Notes under the pieces: model-generated
Databases searched by the model: none
Told to the model about the DNA's origin: nothing
Seen by the model: the letters and a program-made list of their open reading frames with translations, nothing else
NCBI GenBank assembly: GCA_023382715.1
Contig: JAHDWP010000010.1
Location: 1-58,575 of the forward strand
Length of the DNA: 58,575 nucleotides
Direction: 5' to 3'
Origin: Anaerolineae bacterium
Lineage (GTDB): Bacteria > Chloroflexota > Anaerolineae > Aggregatilineales > Aggregatilineaceae
Part shown: piece after piece, positions 24,957 through 33,348 of the stretch
Numbering within the stretch: the stretch's first letter is position 1
Layout: every line of letters starts with the position of its first letter
Translations under genes and position numbers: made by a program

Positions 24957-25991
24957 CTACCGCGCCACGCGCCCGGAAGCGTCGCCGCCCATCAGCTTCT
25001 CGACTTCGCTCACCGTCACCAGGTTGAAGTCGCCGTAGATCGAGTGCTTGAGACACGAGGCGGCGATGGCGAAGTCGAGCGCGCGCTGGCGATCGTCGTA
25101 GGCGCGCAAGCCGTAGATCAGCCCGCCCATGAACGAGTCGCCGCCACCCACGCGGTCTACGATGTGCGCGATGTCATACGTCGCGCCGCTGTAGAAGCGC
25201 CCACCGTCCCACAGCACGCCCGACCAGGTGTTGTGGCTGGCTGAGAGCGAGCCGCGCAGGGTGATGGCGACCGTCTTCAGCGCGGGGAAGCGCGCGTGAA
25301 GCTGCTCGCACACGCCCCGGTACTTGTCCGCCTCGACCTTGCCGGCGAGCACGTCCGTGTCCGGCGCGTGAATGCCGAAGACCTGGGCGGCGTCTTCCTC
25401 GTTGCCGATGGCCACGTCGCACAGGCTGACCAGCTCCGGCATGACCTCGCTCGCCTTCTTGCCCCAGCGCCACAGGTTCTTGCGGTAATTCAGGTCGCAG
25501 GAGACGGCCAGGCCCAGCGCGCGGGCGGCCTGGGCCGCCTCCAGGCAGACGGCGGCGGCGCCGGCGGAGATGGCCGGGGTGATGCCCGTCCAGTGAAACC
25601 AGTCCGCATCGGCGAAGACGGCCTGCCAGTCAATCATGCCCGGCTCGATGGTGGCGATGGCCGAGTGTGCGCGGTCGTAGACGACCTTGCTGCCGCGCTG
25701 GGCGGCGCCCATCTCCAGGAAGTAGATGCCCAGCCGCTCGCCGCCGCGCACGATCTTCTGCGTGCCGACGCCGTGCCCGCGCAGATAATGCAGGCACGCC
25801 TCGCCCAGGTCGTTGGCGGGCAGCCGCGTGACGAAATCCACCGCCACGCCGTAATTGGCCAATGACACGGCGACGTTGGCCTCGCCGCCGCCGTAGGTCA
25901 CGTCGAACGACGACGCCTGCCCAAAGCGCAGGAAGCCCGGCGGCGTCAGGCGCATCATGATCTCACCGAAAGTCACAACCTTTTTCGACAT
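24957..25991 (-). CDS. kdgK: 2-keto-3-deoxygluconate kinase-like PfkB-family sugar kinase
   Basis: A 344-residue ribokinase-fold enzyme. The start at 25991 is supported by GGGAG 8 bases upstream. FGEIMMRLTPPGFLRF at the N-terminus followed by YGGGEANVAVSLANYG is the KdgK-type opening. The catalytic base is Asp285 in the second PfkB signature DRVGGGDSFMGG. The first signature region with GGGEANVA binds the sugar. KDG kinase phosphorylates 2-keto-3-deoxygluconate for cleavage by KDPG aldolase. Specificity within the family is inferred from the N-terminal strings. The gene precedes nothing on its strand (it is the last one of a minus-strand group with the GH13 enzyme and the ABC importer upstream), which suits sugar catabolism. 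Confidence 0.85.
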   Translation of the reverse strand: MSKKVVTFGEIMMRLTPPGFLRFGQASSFDVTYGGGEANVAVSLANYGVAVDFVTRLPANDLGEACLHYLRGHGVGTQKIVRGGERLGIYFLEMGAAQRGSKVVYDRAHSAIATIEPGMIDWQAVFADADWFHWTGITPAISAGAAAVCLEAAQAARALGLAVSCDLNYRKNLWRWGKKASEVMPELVSLCDVAIGNEEDAAQVFGIHAPDTDVLAGKVEADKYRGVCEQLHARFPALKTVAITLRGSLSASHNTWSGVLWDGGRFYSGATYDIAHIVDRVGGGDSFMGGLIYGLRAYDDRQRALDFAIAASCLKHSIYGDFNLVTVSEVEKLMGGDASGRVAR

Positions 25992-26212
25992 AGAAACTTC
26001 TCCCTGGTGACGGCGGTCAGCTCTCAAAGGGTGTCTGTCAGCTCCCCCTCATCCCCCCAACCCCTTCTCCCTCCGAGGGGAGAAGGGGAGCAAGGCGCAG
26101 GATTTCCCCTCGCCCCGGTGAGGGAGAGGGGTGCAGGGGTGAGGGGTTCCTCAGCAGATAATGCTGCTGATTATAGCGGGAGTCTGGCGCGTGTTCAGCT
26201 TCAGAAGACGCT
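25992..26212. repeat. Intergenic GC-rich tract related to the MITE-like repeats
   Basis: The gap between the GH13 and KDG kinase genes contains CCCAACCCCTTCTCCC, GGGGAGAAGGGG and, near 26115-26150, GGTGAGGGAGAGGGG with GGGGTGAGGGG. These are weak relatives of the main repeat family. A short heptad-like TGTCAGCTCCC string is at about 26035. Confidence 0.4.
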
Positions 26213-27826
26213 TCACCCTCGCTGCCGGATCAGGTCGCGGTAGAAGGCCAGCAGATCGCCGTCCTGCCGGTCGCCCCAGAGCATCGGCTCGCGGCTGGAC
26301 TCCAGGCCCAGCGCGCCCCCCTTGCCCTGGCGCTGGCTCAGGCCGACCTCGGTGCCGTAATAGACGACTGGCGGGCCGGGCAGACGCATCTGGGCGGCGG
26401 CGGCGCGGCGCAGCGCGGCCTTGTCGTCCCCGGCGATGAACAGGAAGCGATCCATATCGTGGTTGTCAATGAACGTGGGCCGCAGGAAGTCGCCCTGCCC
26501 GGCGAAGTATGCTTCCTGGCGCGCGGCGAAGCGCTCGAAATCGGCTTCTGTCCAGGTGTGGTAGGCGTAGGTCTTGCGCAGCGCCTCGCCCAGGTGAAAG
26601 TCCAGGCAGCCGTCCAGCCGCCCGATATAGGGCAGCAGGGCCGCGGGCTGGTCCACGATCTCGCCGAAGCAGAAGCAGTCCGGCTTGACGGCGCGGCAGG
26701 CGGCGCGGAAATCCGTCCAGAAGCCGGGGCCGGGGCCGTTGGCGTAATCCAGCCGATAGCCGTCCACGTCGAAGGCGCGCAGCCAGTGCTGCGCGATGTC
26801 CAGCATCCACGCTCGCGCGCCCGGATGCGCCAGGTCGAGCTGTGGCATGGACGGCACCCCGAAGAAAGTGCGGTAGCCGACCGGTGAGTCGTCGAAGGTG
26901 AACCAGGCGCGGTAGGGACTATTTGGAGTGTGCAGGGCCTCCTGGAAGATCGGGTGCTGATGCGAAAGATGGTTGCACACCAGGTCGAGCAGGATGCGGA
27001 TGCCCCGCGCGTGGGCTGCCTCCACCAGGGCATGCAGCGCCTCATCACCGCCCAGGCGCGGCTCAGTGCGCGTGTAGTCCAGCACGTCGTAGCCGTGATG
27101 CGTCGGGCTGACCCAGGTGGGGCTGAGCCAGATACACGTCGCGCCCAGGTCGGCGATATAGTCCAGCTTGTCGCGCACACCCCACAGCGTCCCGCCGAAA
27201 AAGCCGCGCAGCGAGTCCGGCTGAAGCCAGGCGCGCCCATCGCCGGGATAGAAGCGATCCACGAACACCTGGTAGATGATCGCGCGGCGCGCCCAGTCGG
27301 GCGGTTGCAGGCGGTCTATGTGAACGCAGAACGTCTGGCCGCGCGCCGGGTCGCCAGGCGGATCGGCGGGGGCCGGCTCGCCGCGAAAGAAGGCGGCGGC
27401 GGCGCGCTCGGCAGTGTCCTGCACATCCGGCCAGTCGGCGAAGGCTTCCGGCCCGCCTTCCGTCCACGCGCCGACGCGGTAGCGCACGATCGCCCCTTCC
27501 GGCTGGGCGGGCAATGTCGCTTGCCAGCGCGTCACATAGCCCCAGGCGACCGCGTCCCAGGCGATGCCGGTCTGCGCCAGGCGCAGCACCGCGCCGTTGG
27601 AAGCGACGCCGCGCGCGCCCACCGGCTCGCTCCCGTCCAGCGTGTAGTAGCAAGCTACCGCGTCGGCGGTGAGATCGGTGCCGATCTGCACGGTGAGGGT
27701 GATCGGCTGGCCGGGGAGCGGATCGCGGGGGGATAGCGCAAACCCATGCTGCACCCCCCGCCGCGCCGTCCGGTGATGGACGACTTTCAGTTCGTCGGTG
27801 GCAAACGTTCCGAAGATGAATTCCAT
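26213..27826 (-). CDS. Intracellular GH13 maltodextrin hydrolase (neopullulanase/cyclomaltodextrinase-like)
   Basis: A 537-residue GH13 enzyme without a signal peptide, so cytoplasmic. An N-terminal beta domain (to about 165, ITLTVQIGTDLTADAVACYYTLDG) is like those of neopullulanases. The barrel has GFFGGTLWGVRDKLDYIADLG, DLVCNHLS (region I), GYRLDYANG with nucleophile Asp360, FGEIVD with acid Glu389 and FIDNHDMDR with Asp457; the set is complete. The C-terminal beta domain is missing or very short, since the ORF ends soon after GDLLAFYRDLIRQRG. The leader CCTGGCGCAATTTCT directly before the ATG is shared with the TPR gene at 22767 and lacks a Shine-Dalgarno. The importer genes 28124-32053 lie upstream in the same direction, so a role in breaking imported maltodextrins is likely. 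Confidence 0.9.
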   Translation of the reverse strand: MEFIFGTFATDELKVVHHRTARRGVQHGFALSPRDPLPGQPITLTVQIGTDLTADAVACYYTLDGSEPVGARGVASNGAVLRLAQTGIAWDAVAWGYVTRWQATLPAQPEGAIVRYRVGAWTEGGPEAFADWPDVQDTAERAAAAFFRGEPAPADPPGDPARGQTFCVHIDRLQPPDWARRAIIYQVFVDRFYPGDGRAWLQPDSLRGFFGGTLWGVRDKLDYIADLGATCIWLSPTWVSPTHHGYDVLDYTRTEPRLGGDEALHALVEAAHARGIRILLDLVCNHLSHQHPIFQEALHTPNSPYRAWFTFDDSPVGYRTFFGVPSMPQLDLAHPGARAWMLDIAQHWLRAFDVDGYRLDYANGPGPGFWTDFRAACRAVKPDCFCFGEIVDQPAALLPYIGRLDGCLDFHLGEALRKTYAYHTWTEADFERFAARQEAYFAGQGDFLRPTFIDNHDMDRFLFIAGDDKAALRRAAAAQMRLPGPPVVYYGTEVGLSQRQGKGGALGLESSREPMLWGDRQDGDLLAFYRDLIRQRG

Positions 27827-28123
27827 AGAAATTGCGCCAGGATTTAGCCCGCTAACGAGATACGGATTGCGGATTGCGAATTGCGGATTGCGAATTTGAC
27901 AAGCTCTCAGGAAGACTTTGCGAAATTCAGCAGCTTACCTCACCCCCGGCCTCGCTTCGCTCGGCTTGCCCCCTCTCCACGTTGGAGGGGGCGATGAGGC
28001 GCGTCAGCGCCGAGGGGGGTGAGGTAAACCGGGGCATGGCAACTCATTTCTTCAATTCCTTGCCTGGGATCACTCATTCCGCAATCCGCAATCCGCAATT
28101 CGCAATCCGCAATGTAACCATGC
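27827..28123. repeat. GGATTGCGAATT arrays in inverted orientation flanking a MITE-like repeat
   Basis: At 27864-27897 GGATTGC and GAATTGC alternate; at 28076-28114 the complement of the same words (CCGCAATCCGCAATTCGCAA) appears. The two arrays are therefore inverted relative to each other and enclose the MITE-like copy at 27937-28025. The block sits between the GH13 and MalG-like genes. Confidence 0.65.
27937..28025 (+). repeat. MITE-like intergenic repeat, complete copy
   Basis: ACCTCACCCCCGG at the left and GGGGGGTGAGGT at the right end; interior GCTTCGCTCGG, CCCCCTCTCCACG/GGAGGGGG and GCGTCAGCGCCGAG as in the copy at 200-294. Confidence 0.7.
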
Positions 28124-29011
28124 CTAGCCCTTGACCGCCCCCTCCGTCAGGCCGCTGACAAAGAACCGCTGGAAGGTGAGGATCAGGATGACGATCGGGA
28201 TGGCGCCGATCAGCGCGCCCGCCGAGAAAACGCCCCACTCGCGGTTGAAGCTGTCGCTGATGAAGCGGTTGAGGCCGATGGCCAGCGTCTGCACGTCCTT
28301 GTCCTTGAGCAGCGTCAGCGAGATGATCACGTCGCCATAGGTGCCGATGAAGGACAGGATGCCGACCACGGCCAGCACCGGACGCACCAGCGGCAGGATG
28401 ATCCGCCAGAAGATCAGCCAGTCCGACGCGCCATCAATGCGCGCCGACTCGTCCAGATCGCGCGGGATGGAGTCGAAGAAGCCCTTCATCAGCCAGGTGT
28501 TGATGCCCAGCGCCGCGCCCAGGTAGACCAGGATCAGGCCGCCGTGCGTGTTCAGCCCCAGCCAGGGCACGTGGCGACCGATGGTCTGGATGAGCAGGAA
28601 GGTGGCCACGATGGTCAGCGAGTTGGGAAAGACCTGGACGATGAAGACGGTCAGCATCAGGTTGCGCCGCCCCCGGAAGCGAAAGCGCGAGAAGGCATAG
28701 GCGCTGATCGCGCTGACCAGGACGGTCAGAATGGCCGTGATCGAGGCGATCTTAATCGAGTTCCACATCCAGGTGCCGAAGGGGTGAATGTTGCTGGTCA
28801 GCAGCGTGTCATAGTTGCCCAGGCCCGAAGTGCGGGGGATGAGCCGCTGCGTGTTGAGCGTGCCTGTCTCGTCAAACGATGCCGAGGCAATCCACAGGAT
28901 CGGGAAGAAGGCGAAGAACAGGGCCAGCAGGATGAGCACCAGCCGGCCCAGGTAGTTCAGCCAGCGGTCGCGGGCCATCTTGTTCTGCATGATGTGGCTG
29001 GGGCTAGACAT
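28124..29011 (-). CDS. malG: Sugar ABC transporter permease, MalG type
   Basis: A 295-residue inner-membrane permease with six membrane segments. The EAA loop is DESARIDGASDWLIFWRIILPLV, the contact with the ATPase. The N-terminal segment follows a short basic region (MARDRWLNYLGR) after the ATG. The large periplasmic loop carries WIASASFDETGTL, characteristic of MalG. It overlaps the stop of malF by 8 bases (ATGTCTAG), so the two are translationally coupled. The C-terminal end (FFVSGLTEGAVKG) is the classical MalG ending. No ATPase gene is in this cluster; a shared MsiK/MalK encoded elsewhere is the usual solution. Maltose/maltodextrin is the likely substrate. Confidence 0.92.
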   Translation of the reverse strand: MSSPSHIMQNKMARDRWLNYLGRLVLILLALFFAFFPILWIASASFDETGTLNTQRLIPRTSGLGNYDTLLTSNIHPFGTWMWNSIKIASITAILTVLVSAISAYAFSRFRFRGRRNLMLTVFIVQVFPNSLTIVATFLLIQTIGRHVPWLGLNTHGGLILVYLGAALGINTWLMKGFFDSIPRDLDESARIDGASDWLIFWRIILPLVRPVLAVVGILSFIGTYGDVIISLTLLKDKDVQTLAIGLNRFISDSFNREWGVFSAGALIGAIPIVILILTFQRFFVSGLTEGAVKG

Positions 29012-30686
29012 TTTCCGAGATCTCCTCCCACGACTGCGTGAAGCGGAAGTTGAAGAAGGTGATCAGGGCGACCATCAGGAAGATGACCAGGCTGATCGTC
29101 GAAGCGAACCCATAGTCCGCGCCGCGCCCGCTGCCGAAGGCCAGCTCGTAGGTGTAGGTGATCAGGATGTCGCTGTGCCCGGCGGGCTGGTCGGGCGAGA
29201 TGGGCGGGCCGCCTTTGTTGAACAGCTCGACGATGGTGAAGTTGTTGAAATTGTAGGCGAACGAGGCGATCAGCAGCGGGCCAACAGACACCAGCAGCAG
29301 GGGCAGCGTCAGGTGGCGGAACTGCTGCAATGCGCTGGCCCCGTCCACACGCGCCGCCTCGTAGATGTCGCCGGGCAGCGATTGCAGCGCGCCGGTCGTG
29401 ATCAGCATCATGTAGGGGAAGCCCAGCCAGAGCTGGATGAGCAGGATGGCCGCCTTGACCCATCCGGCGTTGGAAGTCCAGCGCGGGCCGGCGTCAATGA
29501 GCGGCAGCGAGGTGAGGAACTTGTTGATCACGCCGAGCTGCTCGTTGAGCAGGCCCTTCCACACCAGCACGCTGATGAAGGCGGGCATGGCGTAGGGCAC
29601 CAGCAGCAGCGTGCGCAGCACGGCGCGCCCCGGCGTGAACTTGACGTTGAGCAGCAGCGCCAGGAACAGCCCGAACCAGAAAGTGATGAACACCGTCAAA
29701 AAGGCGTGGGCGAACGTCCACAGGAAGACGCGGATGAACGGCCCGCGAATCCTGTCGTTCTCGACCAGGCGCTTGAAGTTGTCCAGGCCAATGGGCACAT
29801 AGTAGCCGGGGCGGATCACAGACAGCGGCACCCCTTCGACGTCGGTCACCTGGCCCTGCGCGTTCTTGTGCGGTCCGTCTACCGGCGTGTACGTGCCTTT
29901 CATGGCCTGGTAGGTCACGCCAGTTTCGCGGTCATACAACGTCCCGTCTTCGTTGAGCGCGTACTTGGCCTCGAAGCGCCCGGCCTGCTTGGTCGGGTTC
30001 TTCGGGTTGAGCATGAAGGTGCTCTCGTCTTCGCCGAACTGAATCTTGGATAGCACGCTGTCCAGGATGGCGATGGTCTTGGCGAAGGGCACGCGCTCCC
30101 AGCCGGGCAGGCCGGTGGGGATGCCGTCTTCGTCCAGCGTGTAGTCGCCGAGGTCTACTTTGCTGGCGGGCGTGGCGTCCCCCGGCTCGGCGAAGATGGC
30201 CTCACCCTGGCCATCCGTCGGGATCAGCCACAGCGCCCAGCGACTTGAGTCTTCCGACGACTGAAATGCCGTCCAGTTGAAAGTCTTGGCATCCTGGGGC
30301 AGGAAGGTGCGGCTGAGCAGCACGTCCTCCGCCTGGACGCGCGTGAGCAGGTTGCCGTCTTTATAGTTGGTGAAGGCCACATAAAGGGTGAAGAGAGTGG
30401 GATAAATGATCATCAGGATCAGCAGCGCCAGGCCGGGGGTGAACCAGCGGTACGGGTACATCCCCTCGAACAGAAAGGCGGCGTTGATCCCCAGCGTGAT
30501 CACGGCGACGAAGAGTGCCAGGAGGTATTCGCCGTCGTTGATCAGGCGCGCGGCAAACCAGACGGCAAAGGCGTCTACGAGCGCCAACCCAGCCAGCCGC
30601 AGAGCAATCACCACGAGCGAGCGTGACGAAAACAGCGCAGCGGGTTGGCGAAAGGACGCACCTGGAGCAGATTTCGCGGTTGCCAT
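29004..30686 (-). CDS. malF: Sugar ABC transporter permease, MalF type
   Basis: A 560-residue permease, longer than most ABC sugar permeases because it keeps the large periplasmic P2 domain found in MalF (about residues 110-290, WTAFQSSEDSSRWALWLIPTDG). ATG at 30686 follows GGAGAA; the open frame begins earlier but lacks a ribosome site. Eight membrane segments are apparent. The coupling loop is YEAARVDGASALQQFRHLTLP. The segment FFNFRFTQSWEEISENV closes the protein. The P2 domain is what interacts with the binding protein in the enterobacterial MalFGK system, so this supports a maltose/maltodextrin role. Next to the malE-like gene, which lies upstream, with a hairpin in the 158-base gap. Confidence 0.92.
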   Translation of the reverse strand: MATAKSAPGASFRQPAALFSSRSLVVIALRLAGLALVDAFAVWFAARLINDGEYLLALFVAVITLGINAAFLFEGMYPYRWFTPGLALLILMIIYPTLFTLYVAFTNYKDGNLLTRVQAEDVLLSRTFLPQDAKTFNWTAFQSSEDSSRWALWLIPTDGQGEAIFAEPGDATPASKVDLGDYTLDEDGIPTGLPGWERVPFAKTIAILDSVLSKIQFGEDESTFMLNPKNPTKQAGRFEAKYALNEDGTLYDRETGVTYQAMKGTYTPVDGPHKNAQGQVTDVEGVPLSVIRPGYYVPIGLDNFKRLVENDRIRGPFIRVFLWTFAHAFLTVFITFWFGLFLALLLNVKFTPGRAVLRTLLLVPYAMPAFISVLVWKGLLNEQLGVINKFLTSLPLIDAGPRWTSNAGWVKAAILLIQLWLGFPYMMLITTGALQSLPGDIYEAARVDGASALQQFRHLTLPLLLVSVGPLLIASFAYNFNNFTIVELFNKGGPPISPDQPAGHSDILITYTYELAFGSGRGADYGFASTISLVIFLMVALITFFNFRFTQSWEEISENV

Positions 30687-30769
30687 TGCTTTCTCCGCGC
30701 CGCATCGCATGGGTGACCGGCCCGGTGCGGCGCGTTTCTCCTTTCGGCGGGTGGCCGTTCTTTCTAAAA

Positions 30770-30793
30770 GGGCCGGCAGCGCGCTGCCGGCCC
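30770..30793 (-). terminator. Perfect 24-base palindrome with T-run between malE and malF
   Basis: GGGCCGGCAGCG at 30770-30781 is exactly self-complementary with CGCTGCCGGCCC. On the minus strand it is followed by TTTTAG. It lies 52 bases after the malE-like stop. In other sugar importers such a structure allows more binding protein than permease to be made; that is the likely role here. Confidence 0.7.
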
Positions 30794-30844
30794 TGTATGA
30801 GCTTACCTAGCCTGAAGAGCGAAAGAGCGATCCGGCGCGGGGTG

Positions 30845-32053
30845 TCACTCGCCAGCCGCTGCCGCGCGGATGGTCTCCGCCGCCGCCGTCGCCAGCGCCA
30901 CCGCGTCCTGATCCGGGTTCTGCATGGCCAGGGTGATGGCGTCAGTCCAGGCCGTCCACACTGCCGACATCGCCGGGATGGCCGGCATAGCCTGGCCCAC
31001 TGCACCGGCAGCCGTCAGGCCAGCCAGGTACGGATCCTCAACGCGCTCGGCTGCCGCCAGATACGCCGGCGTCCGGTTGCCCTTTTCGTACAGCGCGTAC
31101 TGCACGTCTTCAGTGGCGACCCACTCGGTCAGGAAGGCCTGGGCCAGCAGCGGGTTCTCGCTGAAGGCGCTGACCATGAAGGCCTGCACGCCCAGGAACG
31201 GGCGGCCAGGGTCGCCATCCGGGCCAGCGGGGAGCGCGGCGATGCCGAAGGGCACGCCCGCCGTCTTGAAGCGATCCAGGTTCCAGGGGCCGGTGATGTA
31301 CATGGCCGCCTTGCCATCCTGGAACAGCGCCTCGGCGTCACCGCCTTCGAGCGAGGATGGCATCATGCCGTCCTTGATCAGGCCTTGCAGCCACTGCAGC
31401 GCGGCGATGGAGCCTTCATTGTCCACGCCCACATCCATCGCGTCGTAGTTGCCTTCCTCATCCACGCCGAAGATGTAGCCGCCAAAGGCCGTCTGGATGG
31501 GGTAGAAGTGGTACGGGTCGCCGATCTGGCGGATGAAGCCGTACTCCGCCTTGCCCTCGTCCATCAGCGCCTTGGAGATCTCGATGGCCTCATCCCAGGT
31601 CTCTGGAGGGGTCGGGACCAGGTCGGTGTTGTAGAACAGGGCGATGTTCTCGATGGCGTAGGGCACGCCGTAGAGCTGGCTGTCCTCGTACCAGGTCAGC
31701 GCCGACAGCGCGCCTGGGTTGAACTCTTCCGCCTTGTCGCCCAGCTCGACCGGGGCCAGGAGACCGTTGGTCACCAGCTCGCCCAGCCAGTCGTGCGCGC
31801 CGATGATCACGTCCGGGCCTTCGCCCGCCGGGCCGGCAATGCGCAGTTGGTCGCGGATGTCGCCGAAGCCAAGCTGCTGGACGACCAGCTCAACGCCATA
31901 TTCTTCCGAGAACGACGCGCCCAGCTCTTCGATCACGGCGGCGCGAGTCTCGTCCGTCCAGATCAGCAGGCTGGGGGCCTGGGCCGAGGTGAGCGCGGGC
32001 AGAGCGCCAACGATCAGCGCGATCACCACCAACAGGGTCAAATGCTTTTTCAT
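30845..32053 (-). CDS. malE: Maltodextrin-binding protein (MalE-like)
   Basis: A 402-residue extracytoplasmic solute-binding protein of the family 1 type. ATG at 32053 is preceded by GGAGGA. The signal peptide is KKHLTLLVVIALIVGALPALTSAQ. The mature part opens LLIWTDETRAAVIEELGASFSEEYGVELV, the usual start of MalE-like proteins (IWxxE...FEKxxGIxV), and later contains YGVPYAIENIALFYNTDLV and AAMYITGPWNLDRF, which are the textbook hinge/ligand strings of maltose-binding proteins. It should deliver maltodextrins to the MalF-MalG permease encoded downstream. Oligosaccharide specificity cannot be told more precisely. The promoter is probably far upstream (32457-32485). Confidence 0.93.
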   Translation of the reverse strand: MKKHLTLLVVIALIVGALPALTSAQAPSLLIWTDETRAAVIEELGASFSEEYGVELVVQQLGFGDIRDQLRIAGPAGEGPDVIIGAHDWLGELVTNGLLAPVELGDKAEEFNPGALSALTWYEDSQLYGVPYAIENIALFYNTDLVPTPPETWDEAIEISKALMDEGKAEYGFIRQIGDPYHFYPIQTAFGGYIFGVDEEGNYDAMDVGVDNEGSIAALQWLQGLIKDGMMPSSLEGGDAEALFQDGKAAMYITGPWNLDRFKTAGVPFGIAALPAGPDGDPGRPFLGVQAFMVSAFSENPLLAQAFLTEWVATEDVQYALYEKGNRTPAYLAAAERVEDPYLAGLTAAGAVGQAMPAIPAMSAVWTAWTDAITLAMQNPDQDAVALATAAAETIRAAAAGE

Positions 32054-32256
32054 GGTATCCTCCAACAGGTGTGCTGTGCTATGAGAATGCTTGGGTGTGC
32101 GAACGATGTGAGATCAGGTGGTTAGCTACGTTCCGATGTTCCAGTTTGTCCCAGATCAGCGATCGTATCGTTGAATCGCCAGTGCGATGTGTTCTCCTTT
32201 CCATAACCCACTATGTGGTATGTCAGCCCGGCGACTCGCGCTCTATCGAACACATA

Positions 32257-32296
32257 GGGCAGCCTCCGCTGTCGCTCAACGAGCGGCGGGCTGCCC
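32257..32296. promoter_or_regulatory. Long hairpin in the presumed malE leader
   Basis: GGGCAGCC-T-CCGCT (32257-32270) pairs with AGCGG-CG-GGCTGCCC (32282-32296) with one unpaired base in the stem and an 11-base loop. It lies about 200 bases before malE, inside the putative leader. It may be a regulatory structure or a terminator for read-through. Confidence 0.4.
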
Positions 32297-32456
32297 CTGT
32301 CCGGTTTAACTGTGATCTGTCGCCGGCATCAACCACCAGCCTACATGAGCTTCACTAAGAAAGCGCCCATGCCACGCTGAGCCTGCATAGATATTGACGG
32401 CAACGGTGTACCGGCTCAACGCTTACCCAAATTCCTGTTCGCCGACCTATGTTTCC

Positions 32457-32485
32457 ATTATAGACTAAGCCGTTCTGAAGGCCAA
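32457..32485 (-). promoter_or_regulatory. Sigma-70-type promoter candidate pointing to malE
   Basis: On the minus strand TTGGCC (32485-32480) and a perfect TATAAT (32462-32457) are 17 bases apart. If used, the malE leader is nearly 400 bases long, which is unusual. Confidence 0.45.
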
Positions 32486-32525
32486 TAACGATATTTGGAG
32501 AGGGATGCCTTTCAGCAAAGTCTGG

Positions 32526-32591
32526 CCTCACTCCCTCTCCGCGCGTGGAGAGGGGGCGGCGAGGCGCGCCAGCGCCGGGCGGGGGTGAGGT
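32526..32591 (+). repeat. MITE-like intergenic repeat, shortened copy
   Basis: CCTCACTCCCTCTCC on the left, GCGTGGAGAGGGGGCGGCGAG in the middle and GCCGGGCGGGGGTGAGG on the right. The left half is shorter than in the copy at 200-294. Confidence 0.6.
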
Positions 32592-32833
32592 CAGCGCGCG
32601 GCGTAGCGCCCTGATGCGAGACCGGCGGGGGACTTCGCAGGGGCGCGCGTCGCAGGAGATTTCCGAAGTGTGGTTCTGGGGCCGGGGGACGAGGGAAACA
32701 AGAGCCTGTGCCAGGCGCGCCCCGGTTCGCATGGGCGCTGATTGTGACAAACGCAAGAAAGATAAGTGATGGTTTTCACTGCATGACAACCTGGTTTTAG
32801 CCCATTATGGAGACTATGGGTGACTTTAAGCGA

Positions 32834-32863
32834 TTGATTAGTTATTAAGAATATTATTATAAA
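32834..32863 (+). promoter_or_regulatory. Promoter candidate for the CODH/ACS operon
   Basis: TTGATT (32834-32839) and TATAAA (32858-32863) are 18 bases apart inside the most A/T-rich stretch of the window. The predicted start would leave a leader of about 80 bases to the first gene at 32948. Confidence 0.5.
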
Positions 32864-32947
32864 TAGTTCTCCTTAGTTTTGAACGTGCTTACGAGACCGC
32901 TCTGCATCGTTCCTAGCCAGTCATGGAGAGTAGAAGAGAGCTGTCAT

Positions 32948-33346
32948 ATGGACAAACTCACCCTGGAACTCCCCGCCCTGTACGCAGACCACCACGTGCT
33001 GGCCGTCCGCCAACTCCTCGCAGAGCTGCCGGGCGTCACAGCGATCTACGCCAGCAGCGCCTTTCAGGTGGTCGAAGTCACCTTCGATCCCGCGCAGATT
33101 GACGCCGAGCGCCTTCGTATGCGCCTCGGCGAAGCGGGCTACCTGGAGCCGCTGCCCGTGCCCGCCGAGTCGGGCAGAGCAGTCTATCATTCCGACGATC
33201 CCAATATCTATTTCCGCCATACTGCCGCCTATGCCCATACCGGACAGACTGTCGGCTTTGCGCAGCAAGTGGCCCAGGCCGGGCGCCCGCTCTGGCCGTG
33301 TCCGGGCATGGGTCCGCTGAAGATCACGGGTGAAGAAGGGGAATAG
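32948..33346 (+). CDS. HMA-fold (heavy-metal-associated-like) protein heading the CODH/ACS operon
   Basis: A 132-residue protein. ATG at 32948 follows AAGAGAG with a loose spacer; the stop is 2 bases before the cooS ATG. Residues 1-75 read like a ferredoxin-fold HMA domain: KLTLELPALYADHHVLAVRQLLAELPGVTAIYAS, then VVEVTFDPAQIDAERLRMRLGEAGY. Strand order and the LPGV turn fit, but the metal-binding CxxC of copper chaperones is absent (the position reads ALYADHH). The remaining part is loose (SDDPNIYFRHTAAYAHTG) and ends WPCPGMGPLKITG. Position next to CO dehydrogenase suggests a role in metal delivery or operon-specific assembly, but this is inference only. I do not know a named family for the C-terminal half. 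Confidence 0.7.
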   Translation: MDKLTLELPALYADHHVLAVRQLLAELPGVTAIYASSAFQVVEVTFDPAQIDAERLRMRLGEAGYLEPLPVPAESGRAVYHSDDPNIYFRHTAAYAHTGQTVGFAQQVAQAGRPLWPCPGMGPLKITGEEGE

Positions 33347-33348
33347 TC

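Larger units (their letters stand above)
32054..32947. other. Long divergent intergenic region between malE and the CODH/ACS operon
   Basis: About 890 bases without a supported gene. From left to right: a palindrome CCACTATGTGG near 32209-32219, a strong hairpin at 32257-32296, a minus-strand promoter candidate at 32457-32485, a MITE-like repeat at 32526-32591, a TTTCCGAAGT string at about 32660, and an A/T-rich zone at 32820-32880 with a plus-strand promoter candidate. The latter is far poorer in GC than the rest of the window. Confidence 0.5.
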
